Under the pieces are notes generated by a model that searched no databases, was not told the origin of the DNA, and saw nothing but the letters and a program-made list of their open reading frames with translations. 15,787 nt of DNA from JACQMJ01 sp964373495. GTDB lineage: Bacteria; Patescibacteriota; Minisyncoccia; Sungbacterales; SURF-37. Positions 1-6,962 of this stretch are shown one piece after another; the stretch's first letter is position 1, and the number at the start of each line of letters is the position of its first letter. The DNA is taken from positions 1 through 15,787 of the forward strand of contig CAYJUW010000017.1 in NCBI GenBank assembly GCA_964373495.1, read 5' to 3'. The position numbers were made by a program, and so were the translations under genes.

Positions 1-110
1 GTCGTGGCCGAAAATACGCTATAGACGACCGCGAGAATAAAAATAGCCGCAACGAATACGATCGTCGCGACATCGCGCCGTGATACGAGGTACGCTTTTG
101 CGTTGGTCAT
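1..110 (-). CDS. N-terminal fragment of an unknown membrane protein
   Basis: The minus strand has ATG at 110-108 and stays open to the window edge, giving 36 residues beginning MTNAKAYLVSRRDVAT. A short basic N-terminus is followed by one hydrophobic stretch, about residues 16-34 (IVFVAAIFILAVVYSVF), which looks like a first transmembrane helix or an uncleaved signal anchor. The rest lies outside the window, so the function is unknown. Membrane proteins of glycan loci often start this way, but nothing here identifies a family. It is divergent from the glycosyltransferase gene at 567. The bases look less GC-rich than the genes to the right. Confidence 0.45.
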   Translation of the reverse strand, partial: MTNAKAYLVSRRDVATIVFVAAIFILAVVYSVFSAT

Positions 111-190
111 ATGTTAGTTTGTTTCGAAATAGCGGAACGAATGAGCAATGGCCTCGGTATTAGAGATAGGACTCGACATACCTATCGCGA

Positions 191-295
191 GCCCCGCTAC
201 AAAATTTACATCTGACCGCCGTCCGCTGAACTCGCCTACCGGCATACGCGTCGTACCAACCTTCGTATGGTCGGTTGCAAATTTTGTAGCGGGGC
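191..295. repeat. Inverted-repeat element E0 (CCCCGC ends, 105 bp)
   Basis: A perfect 17-bp inverted repeat, GCCCCGCTACAAAATTT at 191-207 and its complement at 279-295, encloses about 71 bp. The interior can fold further: CATACG near 243 pairs with CGTATG near 264, extended by ACCG/CGGT. The arms start with CCCCGC like elements E1 and E2, although the interior sequence differs. A small non-autonomous transposable element or a structured RNA are both possible. No transposase is present nearby. Confidence 0.6.
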
Positions 296-414
296 GAGGC
301 CGTGTTGGTATTGTAGCATGGCCGAATCCTGTCCAGGGTGTCAGGTGTGGATAACTTCCGATTTTCTCTGCACGGCCGGGTGGGGCCGCGGCCGGGCAGC
401 TAGAAAATTGAGAA

Positions 415-558
415 CCCCGCACTCATTTTGCCGCGAATTGGAGATGTTCTCGGCCTGAGGCTTTAGTCGGCGCCGCTCGCGGAGCGCGTGCGCGAATAGC
501 GCACCCCCCGATGGGCGAAGCGCTCCGCCGCAAGTTTAGTTGCAAAATGAGTGCGGGG
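415..558 (+). repeat. Inverted-repeat structured element E1 (144 bp)
   Basis: Perfect 17-bp arms, CCCCGCACTCATTTTGC at 415-431 and the complement at 542-558, bound a highly structured interior. Inside, GCGGAGCG (479-486) pairs with CGCTCCGC (521-528). This encloses a hairpin 489-493/499-503 with loop GAATA and a short helix 504-506/513-515. Positions 486-522 align without gaps to 11071-11107 of element E2. The shared right-hand boundary runs on to GTCAAACG. The element ends 8 nt before the ATG of the glycosyltransferase, and its GCGGGG could act as a weak ribosome-binding site. Orientation is set by the shared core; whether it acts as DNA or RNA is unknown. Confidence 0.7.
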
Positions 559-566
559 TCAAACGC

Positions 567-1772
567 ATGGCAGGAAAAAAGAAAATACTCTACGTCATCA
601 CCAAGTCAGCGTGGGGCGGGGCCCAGCGCTACGTCTACGACCTCGCCGCTCGGCTCGGGCCGGATGACTTTGACATTGCCGTAGTATGCGGCGGAGTTGG
701 GCCGCTGGCCAAAAAACTCGAGATAGCGGGCATCCGCACCATCTCCCTCTCCCGGCTCGAGCGCGACGTCAGGCCGGGGCAAGAGCTCATCGTCCTCTTC
801 GAGCTCGTCCAGCTTTTGGGCCGCGAGCGGCCGGATATCATCCACCTCTCGAGCTCCAAGGCCGGCGGTCTCGGGGCCGTGGCCGCGTTCGCAGCGAAAT
901 TTTTATCTTCAAACCCATTTGATAAACTCAGGGCCGGCTTTAACCCTGTAACTGTTTTCACCGTCCACGGCTGGCCGTTCCGTGAGGATCGCCCGGCCTG
1001 GCAGCGAATACTGATCTTCCTTTCCAGCTGGCTCTCCGCCGTCCTCACCGATCGCCTGATCGTGATTGACGCCGCCGACTACCGCGACGCCCGGCGATTC
1101 ATCCCCGAATCAAAACTCGTCCTCATCCCGCACGGCATCGCGCCCCCGGACTTCCTCCCGCCGGCTGAAGCCCGTACTTTCCTGGCCGCAAAAATCGGGG
1201 GCGCTGCGCCCGGCGACGCCGGCATCGTCGTGGGAACAACCGCAGAACTCACCCGGAATAAAGGTCTCATCTACCTGATTGATGCGATCAATCAGGTAAA
1301 ATCACAAATTCCAAATCACAAATTCCAAACCGTGGTTATGGGCGAAGGTGAAGAGCGCGCAGCATTGGAGCGCCGCATCAGCGAGCTCGGCCTCGCCGAC
1401 ACCGTCTTCCTCATCGGGTTCCTGCCGGATGCCGGCCGCTACCTCAAGGGTCTTGATCTCTTCGTCCTGCCATCGGTAAAAGAAGGCCTGCCCTACGCGG
1501 TCATGGAAGCCATGACCGCCGGCCTCCCGGTGATCGCAAGCGCAATCGGCGGAGTCCCGGACCTCATCCGCCACGGGGAAACCGGTCTGCTCGTGCCGCC
1601 CCAGGACCCCGCGGCCTTGGCTCGAGCCATCGCGGATCTGGCCCTCAACCCGGCCAAACGCCGAGCGCTGGCATTCGCGGCGCGGGCCCGGGCTCGGGAG
1701 CACTTCCCCATTGAACCCATGGTCGAGCGCACCCGTGCGGTCTATGCCATGGGCGCCAGGCGTAAGGCATGA
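567..1772 (+). CDS. Glycosyltransferase family 4 (GT-B fold)
   Basis: 401 residues from ATG 567 (MAGKKKILYVITKSAWGGAQ). It transfers a sugar from a nucleotide donor to a glycan, probably at the inner membrane face. An N-terminal Rossmann domain opens with a donor-enzyme-like WGGAQRYV loop. The C-terminal half carries the GT4 signature VKEGLPYAVMEAMTAGLPVI with the E-x7-E pair, followed by GGVPDLI and GETGLLVPP. A frame continues upstream to a TTG at 540, but that would run into element E1 (reading QNECGVK), so the ATG is preferred. Two stretches look inserted: PFDKLRAG near residues 116-130 (repeat at 914-938), and KSQIPNHKFQ, encoded by a tandem 14-mer at 1301-1328. Neither touches a motif, so the enzyme is probably active. 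It is followed 24 bp later by the sugar-phosphate transferase, so a two-gene operon is likely. Donor and acceptor are unknown. Confidence 0.9.
   Translation: MAGKKKILYVITKSAWGGAQRYVYDLAARLGPDDFDIAVVCGGVGPLAKKLEIAGIRTISLSRLERDVRPGQELIVLFELVQLLGRERPDIIHLSSSKAGGLGAVAAFAAKFLSSNPFDKLRAGFNPVTVFTVHGWPFREDRPAWQRILIFLSSWLSAVLTDRLIVIDAADYRDARRFIPESKLVLIPHGIAPPDFLPPAEARTFLAAKIGGAAPGDAGIVVGTTAELTRNKGLIYLIDAINQVKSQIPNHKFQTVVMGEGEERAALERRISELGLADTVFLIGFLPDAGRYLKGLDLFVLPSVKEGLPYAVMEAMTAGLPVIASAIGGVPDLIRHGETGLLVPPQDPAALARAIADLALNPAKRRALAFAARARAREHFPIEPMVERTRAVYAMGARRKA
914..938 (+). repeat. Dispersed repeat inside the GT4 gene (PFDKLRAG peptide)
   Basis: The 25-bp sequence, core GATAAACTCAGGGCCGGC, matches the intergenic copy at 13184-13208 at 22 of 25 positions, and both are preceded by AAA. 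Here it is read in frame as PFDKLRAG. This belongs to the common small-repeat family recognisable by peptides such as DKLRAG and LSLSNG in many draft genomes. It sits between VAAFAAKF and VTVFTVHGWPF, where related GT4 enzymes usually run straight on. Confidence 0.75.
1301..1328 (+). repeat. Tandem 14-mer repeat within the GT4 gene
   Basis: ATCACAAATTCCAA occurs twice head to tail without mismatch, encoding KSQIPNHKFQ. It lies just after a 9-bp inverted repeat (CTGATTGAT at 1275, ATCAATCAG at 1287). The composition is AT-rich against a GC-rich gene. It falls in the surface loop before the VVMGEG strand, where length variation is tolerated. Confidence 0.7.
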
Positions 1773-1796
1773 TGCTCGCTTCTTGATTCTTCGCCC

Positions 1797-3227
1797 ATGC
1801 CCGCCCCCTCCCCCCTGGCCCAGCGCGTCATCCTCTTCATCGGCGATACCCTGGCCGTGGTGATCGGCGTGGCCGCCGCCCTCTTCATCCGCCACGGCGG
1901 ATGGCCTGAAGAAACGCTCCTTGAGCTCTACGCCATCGCCACCCCCTTCCTGGCGCTCCTCTGGGCCTTCGGCCTCTTAACCTTCGGGCTCTACGATATC
2001 GCCCTGGCCAAGAATGACCGCCGGTTCTTCGAGCGCATGAGCCGGGCCGTGGCCTTCAATGGCCTGGTGGCCTTTCTCATCTTCCACCTCGTCTCCGAAT
2101 TCCGCCTGACGCCGCGCGCAACCATGGCCATCATCTTCGCCGCGACCTCCGGCCTCCTCTTCTCGTGGCGGACGCTGGCCAACGCCGTCCTGGCCCGGAC
2201 GGCTAAAGACCGCATCCTCTTTTTGGGCCTGAATGAGGAAGTGTACGCGCTGGTAGACCACCTCCGCGCCAACCCCCAACTCGGCTATGAGGCCGTGCTC
2301 GGCATCCCCACGGCCGCCGGCGCCGACCACGGCGCGGGGGAACCGAGCCGTCTTCCGCTCCGGCCGCTCCCGGCCGACGGCCTCGGCCCGCTCATCCGCC
2401 AAGAAGGCATCCACACCATTGTCACTCTCGTGAGCCCGGCGGCGGACATGAACGCGGTAAAAATTATCTTTGATGCCATACCGCTCGGCGTCACGGTGGT
2501 CGAACTGCCCAGCTTCTTCGAGCTCATCTTCGGCAAGATCCCGACCTCGCTCATCGGCGAGGCCTGGTTCCTTGAAAACCTGGGCGGCTCCCGCCGGCCG
2601 CACTACGAATTCTTAAAGCGCATTCTCGACCTCACCGCGGCGGTCCTGATGAGCGCCGTGGTGCTCCTCATCTTCCCGTTTGCCGCCGCGGCGATCATCC
2701 TCTCCACCCCCGGCGATATCCTCCGCTACAAAAACCGCCGCGCCCATACCGGCGACGGCATGGTGTTCTTCCGTCAGAAGCGGATCGGCCAGCACGGCCT
2801 TCCCTTCGGCTTCATCAAGTTCCGCAGCCAAATCCTGGGTGCCCAGAAGCTCGGTTGGGAAAAAGGCGCAGGACCGGACCCCCGCGCCTACCCGGTGGGC
2901 ACCTTCCTGCGCAAGACCTACCTTGACGAGCTGCCCCAGGTCTGGAACGTCATCAAGGGCGAGATGTCCTTTGTCGGGCCGCGGCCGGAGCGCCCGGAGT
3001 TTGTCCGCGTGCTCGAGCGCGAAATCCCCTTCTACCGCATCCGGGAGCTCGTACTGCCGGGCATCACCGGCTGGGCCCAGCTCAACATGCAAAACGACGC
3101 TTCGGTCTCGGATGCCCCGGAGAAGCTTTGCTACGACCTCTACTACATCAAAAACCGCTCACTCTTCCTCGACGCGATGATCCTCGTGAAGACGGCCCTG
3201 AAGCTCCTCCAGCGGAGCGGCCGCTAG
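1797..3227 (+). CDS. Polyprenyl glycosylphosphotransferase (initiating sugar-phosphate transferase)
   Basis: 476 residues. This PHPT-type enzyme moves a sugar-1-phosphate from a nucleotide sugar onto undecaprenyl phosphate, the first step of exopolysaccharide or O-antigen assembly. The first ~130 residues hold about four membrane helices, and a CoA-binding-like Rossmann region follows (RILFLGLNEEVY). A further helix near residues 283-303 precedes the bacterial sugar transferase domain: FFRQKRIGQHGLPF, FIKFRS, LRKTYLDELPQVWNVIKGEM, SFVGPRPERPEF and LPGITGWAQLN. All expected catalytic-domain motifs are intact. The usual KFRSM reads KFRSQ. The ATG at 1797 follows the glycosyltransferase stop by 24 bp without a clear ribosome-binding site. 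The specific sugar is not predictable; WcaJ, WbaP and PglC-like enzymes share these motifs. Confidence 0.93.
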   Translation: MPAPSPLAQRVILFIGDTLAVVIGVAAALFIRHGGWPEETLLELYAIATPFLALLWAFGLLTFGLYDIALAKNDRRFFERMSRAVAFNGLVAFLIFHLVSEFRLTPRATMAIIFAATSGLLFSWRTLANAVLARTAKDRILFLGLNEEVYALVDHLRANPQLGYEAVLGIPTAAGADHGAGEPSRLPLRPLPADGLGPLIRQEGIHTIVTLVSPAADMNAVKIIFDAIPLGVTVVELPSFFELIFGKIPTSLIGEAWFLENLGGSRRPHYEFLKRILDLTAAVLMSAVVLLIFPFAAAAIILSTPGDILRYKNRRAHTGDGMVFFRQKRIGQHGLPFGFIKFRSQILGAQKLGWEKGAGPDPRAYPVGTFLRKTYLDELPQVWNVIKGEMSFVGPRPERPEFVRVLEREIPFYRIRELVLPGITGWAQLNMQNDASVSDAPEKLCYDLYYIKNRSLFLDAMILVKTALKLLQRSGR

Positions 3228-3300
3228 CCGAGAAAAGAGAAACGAGAAAAGAGAAAAGGGTGAATGTCTCCGCACTCATTTCTCATTTCTCATTTCCCTT
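3228..3300. repeat. Purine/pyrimidine tract between convergent genes
   Basis: Between the convergent stops (3227 and 3283) the plus strand runs from GAGAAAAGAG-type purine repeats to TTTCTCATTTCTC-type pyrimidine repeats. The two halves can form an imperfect stem and could end transcription from both sides. The right half runs into the dehydrogenase gene and encodes its last residues (GKGNEK). Confidence 0.45.
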
Positions 3301-4347
3301 TCCCCTCGCCGCCTCGGGCTCCCGATGCAATTCCGGAGACGGCACAGCGTTCCGGCGCCTGAGTTTCTCCCGGAGATCGTGGTCGTGCACGCTGACCTCC
3401 CCGATAGTCAACCCCTGCGCGGCAATGAGCGCGGCGTTGAATTCCCGGTCTTGCCCCAGGAGCCGAGCGCACTCGGCGAGCCCCGCGCGCTCGAGCGCGG
3501 CGATGAACGCATCAAGATCCTTGGGCAGGCAAAAACCGCCGAAACCGCGGTAGCCGCCCTGGGCGACATCCAGGTGCGAATCGCCGATGCGGTGGTCGGC
3601 GGCCATGCCGGCTCGGACATGATCGTAGCTTACGCCCATGGTCTCGGCGAGTTTGGCCAGCAGGTTGGCCAAATTTATTTTTCTCGCAAAGTGGACGTTC
3701 CGGGCGTACTTGATGATCTCGGCTTCGGTGGCCGTAATAGCGACCCGGCGGTAGGTATGCAAACCCCAGGGCGACATGAACGGGGCCTTGGGCAGGAGGG
3801 CCAACACGAGGTGCGCGGCATCCATGCTCTGCTCCGTAAACCCGACAATCTGGGTGTCGGGCCTAAGGAAATCCTCCCAGGCAAAGCGCTCGGTGAGATT
3901 CTCGGGATTGAAGAGCACCCGATGCCGGGGGTAGCGGCGCTGGAACGCTTCGGTCGTGCCCGGCGGGACAGTTGATTTCAGCACCACGATTTTCCCGCCC
4001 CGAGCTTGTTCGGGGCGCCCGCTTCGACTCGCGTCGAGCGAGGCGAGGGGCTGATCCGCGCCCGGCGCGGGCGGCCCGCCGTTCAGCATCTGGAAAGCCG
4101 ACTCCACGGCCGAGAGGTTGGCTGATCCATCCGGAGCGCGCGGCGTGGGCACCGAAATGAACACGATCTCGGCGCGGTTGACGTCGTCAAAAAAGCCCTT
4201 GGCCGGATCAGTGTCGTAGAGGAAGAGATCGGACCCGCGCGAGTAGCCCCGCACCTCCTGGAAGTAGCGGGCCAGGGGCGTGCCTACCATACCGATGCCG
4301 ATCACTCCGATGGAGACCCGCTCCATGCCTTCCAGGCCTTGGCTCAT
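3283..4347 (-). CDS. UDP-glucose/UDP-hexosamine dehydrogenase family protein, C-terminal domain missing
   Basis: 354 residues. The family oxidises UDP-hexoses to UDP-uronic acids with two NAD+. The NAD-binding loop GVIGIGMVGTP is at about residues 14-24, followed by VFISVPTP, VVLKSTVPPGTTE, FNPENLTERFAWEDFL, the active-site helix EIIKYARNVHFARKINLANL, and the catalytic cysteine in GGYRGFGGFCLPKDL. The C-terminal UDP-binding domain of typical ~430-residue members is absent: after the cysteine only ~70 residues remain, ending in a low-complexity tail. An insert of about 25 residues (PLASLDASRSGRPEQARG) before GGKIVVLKST is encoded by palindromic repeats at 3998-4047. ATG 4347 is used, but MERVSIG at 4326 is equally possible. 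Substrate binding may use a partner or the core alone; activity is uncertain. Confidence 0.82.
   Translation of the reverse strand: MSQGLEGMERVSIGVIGIGMVGTPLARYFQEVRGYSRGSDLFLYDTDPAKGFFDDVNRAEIVFISVPTPRAPDGSANLSAVESAFQMLNGGPPAPGADQPLASLDASRSGRPEQARGGKIVVLKSTVPPGTTEAFQRRYPRHRVLFNPENLTERFAWEDFLRPDTQIVGFTEQSMDAAHLVLALLPKAPFMSPWGLHTYRRVAITATEAEIIKYARNVHFARKINLANLLAKLAETMGVSYDHVRAGMAADHRIGDSHLDVAQGGYRGFGGFCLPKDLDAFIAALERAGLAECARLLGQDREFNAALIAAQGLTIGEVSVHDHDLREKLRRRNAVPSPELHREPEAARGKGNEK
3998..4047. repeat. Palindromic repeat inserted in the dehydrogenase gene
   Basis: Two small inverted repeats lie side by side: CCCCGA/TCGGGG at 3998-4003 and 4010-4015, and TCGAC/GTCGA at 4024-4028 and 4033-4037, followed by GAGCGAGGCGAG. 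Read on the minus strand they encode LASLDASRSGRPEQA, which is not part of the dehydrogenase fold as I know it. The reading frame is kept. The GAGCTTGTTCGGGG-type core resembles the repeat family that yields PELVEG peptides elsewhere. Confidence 0.6.
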
Positions 4348-4558
4348 ACACCAATAAGACCATCCGCAAAAGATGGCGGTTTCTGAATCATGAATCCGGC
4401 CTTCGCCTCCTCGGCCTGAGCTCGGGACGAAGGCCTGAGCTCCCTTCGGTACCGCCCAGGGCCTAAGCCACGTCGAATGGCAGGCCGAGGGGAATCAGGA
4501 ATCAGGGCACGGGTGGTTGTTTTCGCGTCCGCGATCCTCGATTCATGATTCCTGATGC
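4348..4558. repeat. Repeat-rich intergenic tract
   Basis: The gap upstream of the dehydrogenase holds a 12-bp inverted repeat, GAATCATGAATC at 4385-4396 and its complement at 4540-4551. Between the arms are a direct repeat GGCCTGAGCTC at 4413-4423 and 4432-4442, followed by GAAGG-like or CTTCGG-like bases, and short GGAATCAGGAATCAGG repeats near 4490-4505. No open frame looks real. The dehydrogenase promoter, if separate, must lie in this tract. Confidence 0.5.
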
Positions 4559-4658
4559 ACCCCGTTACAACCGTAGCCCCGAGCTTTCAAACCGGGAGGA
4601 AGACGGAATCTCGGTAGTTCAAGAGTTGGCCGGCCTTCAGGCCACGCTGTAACGGGGT
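4559..4658. repeat. Inverted-repeat element E3 (100 bp) at the ligase 3' end
   Basis: A perfect 11-bp inverted repeat, ACCCCGTTACA at 4559-4569 and TGTAACGGGGT at 4648-4658, encloses a strongly foldable interior. Helices visible are CCGAG 4579-4583 with CTCGG 4610-4614, and GGCC-TTCA-GGCC at 4632-4643, extended by TGGCC/GGCCA. It starts 7 nt beyond the ligase stop codon. The order of a CTTTCAA-GGGAGG block, TTCAAGAG and a TTCA-loop hairpin recalls right ends of IS200/IS605 elements (the omega-RNA region), but this is only a resemblance. Its CCCCG ends match elements E0-E2. Confidence 0.55.
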
Positions 4659-4664
4659 TTATCG

Positions 4665-6872
4665 TCAGAGTTTCTTCCCCTCCCGGATCTGCCGGATAAT
4701 CTGCTCGCCCTGGAGTTTGAATCCCGGCTCGAGGCGAATGGCGTCCTCGAGCTGGCGGATGGCATCCGCCGGCCGTCCGAGGCGCGCATACATTACCCCG
4801 AGGTTGGCGCGGTACTTGGCGCTGGCCTGGCTGACCTCGACCAGCTTCTCCCAAATGGCCACGGACTTGCCGAGCTCGCCCCGCTGGGCATAGGCGTTGG
4901 CAATGCGTTCCTCGGCGACGATGGGGGTGGCGTAGTGTTTCACGAATAAGGCCTCGGCCTCGGCTTCCCGGCCGGCCAAGATGAGCACCGTGGCCAAGTT
5001 GATGTTGGCTTCCGGGAACTCCGGGGCCAGATCATAGGCGCGCCTGAGCGCGGCAATAGCTTCGTCCGGCTGCCCGGCATTCAGGTAGGCCTCGGCGGCA
5101 ACGAAATAGAAGTGCGGCCGGCGGTCGGATACGGCCAGGGCCTCGTTGATGGTCGCGATGGCATCGGCCGGGCGGCCGGCCGAGAGGTACAGCGTCGCCA
5201 AGAAGGCCTTGGTCCGCATGTCTTCGGGGTGCTCCCGGTGCTGGGCTTCGAGCTCCTCGACGGCATAGGTCACGAACTTGACCTTGTCTTGATTGGCCAG
5301 CGAGGGATCGCCGAGCACGTTCGGTGCGGCCTGGCTGATCTGCTCGCGCAGTTCGGTCGTGCCGAAGGTGTTCAGCTCGATCCCCTTCCGGAAATTTGCG
5401 ATCAGGGCATCAACCCGGCCGGCCGGAGGAGTGAACTGGGTGGCCAGGGCATCAATCGTGTATTTGGCGGCACGGATGGGCTTGACATTCCAGAAGGAGA
5501 AGACGAAAAGGAACGCCGCCCCGGCGGCCGCCGCAGCGGCCCAGGGAAGGGCTCCGGGCAGGGCCGGGCGGGGCAAGGGCGGATTGGCGAGCGCCGGCAC
5601 TCCCCGCGCCCGCTCCGCGGCCGCATGGACGTAGGCCAGCAGGGCAAAAAAGAGGAGATACGAGGTGAGGTTGTCGAAGACGAAAAGGTTCTGGAAGAAA
5701 TGGGCAGCCAGAAGCGAGAGGAGAATGCCAAAGGTCACGGCATCCAGGACCCGCCGGCGGCGGGCGCGGATGATCGAGGAGATCGCCATGCCAAACATGG
5801 CTAGGTACGCGGCGAGGCCGAGGATGCCGCCCGAAATCAGCCAGTCGAGAAAGACGTTATGCGCCCGGTCAAACCACGGCTCCTGGCGCCAGAGCGACGG
5901 CTCGTAGTACTTGGAGAAGACGAAGACGAAATTCTCCTGGCCCCAGCCCAGGATCGGCCGCTCCCGCCAGCCGGAGAGGGCCATCTTCCATATCGTGAAG
6001 CGCGACTGGGTGGTGGTCTCCCGGAGGGAAACGGAGGCGAAGCGCTCGAGCACCGGACTCTTCTGGACGAAGGCCGTATTCCGCGCCAGGAAAAAGAGCC
6101 CGACGACGAGCACAACCGCGCCGAGGCCGGCGAGCGCCAGACGCCGGAGCATGCCGCGCTCAAACACGGCGAGGATAACGGCCAGGATGACCAGCCCGCC
6201 GAGCAGGCCGAGGATCGCGCCGCGCGTGGCCGTGTAGTAGAGCATCACCGATTCGAGGAGGAAGGCCAGGGCGTAGGCCATCTTGGCGTAGCGGTTCGGC
6301 GTCCGCAGAAAGAACCACAGCAAAAAGAAGAGATGGAAAAGGAGGTAGGCGGCGAAGTACGTGGCGTTGCCGAAGGTGGCGTCAATCCGGGTCCGGCCCT
6401 GGTGGATGGCCAGCTTCCCGAAAAGCTGGAAGATGCCGTAGAGCGAGACGATGACGCTTGCGGAAAGCGAAGTGTGAAAAAAGAGCCACCAGTCGCGCTC
6501 GCTCTTAAACACGCTGGCCAGCAGGAGGAAGTAGAGAAAGAGATGGAGCAGGGCTACATAGCCCTCCATGCGCTCGAAACTTGACCAGAAACTGCGGTAG
6601 GGCGAAAGGGAGAAGATCGTGGCCAGGCCCATGACGGCGATGAACGCGATCACGGCAAAGACCAGGCCTGAGAGACGCGGCCGGAAGCGCGGGAACGTGA
6701 GGGCCGCCCAGACCCAGACCACGGCCAGGAGCTCGACCAGAATCCGGAAGGCAAAGTTCTTGCCGGTAATGAACGGGAAGTAGAGCGGACGGGTGACGAT
6801 GAGAACGATAAAAGGCGTCAACAACAGGCCGCCTTTCAGAATCCAGGAGAGTATTTTTTCGGCTTGGGACAT
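4665..6872 (-). CDS. O-antigen ligase/polymerase family membrane protein with C-terminal TPR repeats
   Basis: 735 residues. Such Wzy/WaaL-type proteins polymerise or transfer lipid-linked glycans, or glycosylate proteins, on the outer face of the membrane. About a dozen membrane helices span residues 1-450. The large loop has GWGQENFVFVFSKYYEPSLW and WFDRAHNVFLDWLISGG, the ligase-domain signature with the conserved His. From about residue 540 to the end there are TPR units (ATLYLSAGRPADAIATINEA, AEAYLNAGQPDEAIAALRRA, LGVMYARLGRPADAIRQLED), which probably lie outside the membrane and bind partners. The ATG at 6872 lacks a strong ribosome-binding site. It lies 24 bp past a terminator-like hairpin, so it may have its own promoter. 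Ligase, polymerase and protein O-oligosaccharyltransferase roles cannot be told apart here. Confidence 0.9.
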   Translation of the reverse strand: MSQAEKILSWILKGGLLLTPFIVLIVTRPLYFPFITGKNFAFRILVELLAVVWVWAALTFPRFRPRLSGLVFAVIAFIAVMGLATIFSLSPYRSFWSSFERMEGYVALLHLFLYFLLLASVFKSERDWWLFFHTSLSASVIVSLYGIFQLFGKLAIHQGRTRIDATFGNATYFAAYLLFHLFFLLWFFLRTPNRYAKMAYALAFLLESVMLYYTATRGAILGLLGGLVILAVILAVFERGMLRRLALAGLGAVVLVVGLFFLARNTAFVQKSPVLERFASVSLRETTTQSRFTIWKMALSGWRERPILGWGQENFVFVFSKYYEPSLWRQEPWFDRAHNVFLDWLISGGILGLAAYLAMFGMAISSIIRARRRRVLDAVTFGILLSLLAAHFFQNLFVFDNLTSYLLFFALLAYVHAAAERARGVPALANPPLPRPALPGALPWAAAAAAGAAFLFVFSFWNVKPIRAAKYTIDALATQFTPPAGRVDALIANFRKGIELNTFGTTELREQISQAAPNVLGDPSLANQDKVKFVTYAVEELEAQHREHPEDMRTKAFLATLYLSAGRPADAIATINEALAVSDRRPHFYFVAAEAYLNAGQPDEAIAALRRAYDLAPEFPEANINLATVLILAGREAEAEALFVKHYATPIVAEERIANAYAQRGELGKSVAIWEKLVEVSQASAKYRANLGVMYARLGRPADAIRQLEDAIRLEPGFKLQGEQIIRQIREGKKL

Positions 6873-6895
6873 CCCGTTTACTATACCATCGCCTC

Positions 6896-6935
6896 CGGCA
6901 AATAAAAAGCGGCGACAGAGCTTTTCTGCCGCCGC
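6896..6935 (-). terminator. Rho-independent terminator after the Gfo/Idh gene
   Basis: On the minus strand a 10-bp stem (GCGGCGGCAG with GTCGCCGC, one A-C mismatch) around an AAAAGCT loop is followed at once by GCTTTTTATTT. It lies about 28 bp past the oxidoreductase stop and just before the ligase gene. It would separate the two transcription units or attenuate read-through. Confidence 0.75.
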
Positions 6936-6962
6936 GCGCGTCTTACCCGCTCTGCGCGCTGG

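Larger units (their letters stand above)
111..566. other. Gene-free divergent intergenic region
   Basis: About 455 bp separate the minus-strand gene ending its start at 110 from the plus-strand gene at 567. I see no convincing gene: the short open frames in it run through inverted repeats and differ in every frame. It holds two inverted-repeat elements (191-295 and 415-558), a GC-rich imperfect palindrome near 371-400, and one match to the DnaA-box consensus on the minus strand (346-354). Promoters for both flanking genes must lie here or beyond, but I cannot pick out convincing -35/-10 boxes. Confidence 0.6.

Noticed and set aside
346..354. Exact match to the DnaA-box consensus TTATCCACA (minus strand)
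   Set aside because: Only one copy, without an AT-rich unwinding region or dnaA/dnaN neighbours; a single 9-mer is weak evidence for an origin.
540..566. Upstream TTG start of the glycosyltransferase
   Set aside because: The added residues are translated from the arm of element E1 and the ATG at 567 begins the normal Rossmann strand.
1977..2603. Long minus-strand open frame opposite the sugar-phosphate transferase gene
   Set aside because: Charged, repetitive composition typical of an antisense shadow in GC-rich DNA; the plus strand encodes clear motifs.
4543..4854. Open frame across E3 and the end of the ligase gene
   Set aside because: Overlaps the ligase TPR region in another frame and an inverted repeat; no domain visible.
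5112..5804. 230-codon plus-strand open frame opposite the ligase gene
   Set aside because: Gly/Arg-rich antisense shadow; the ligase frame carries the recognised helices and TPR units.
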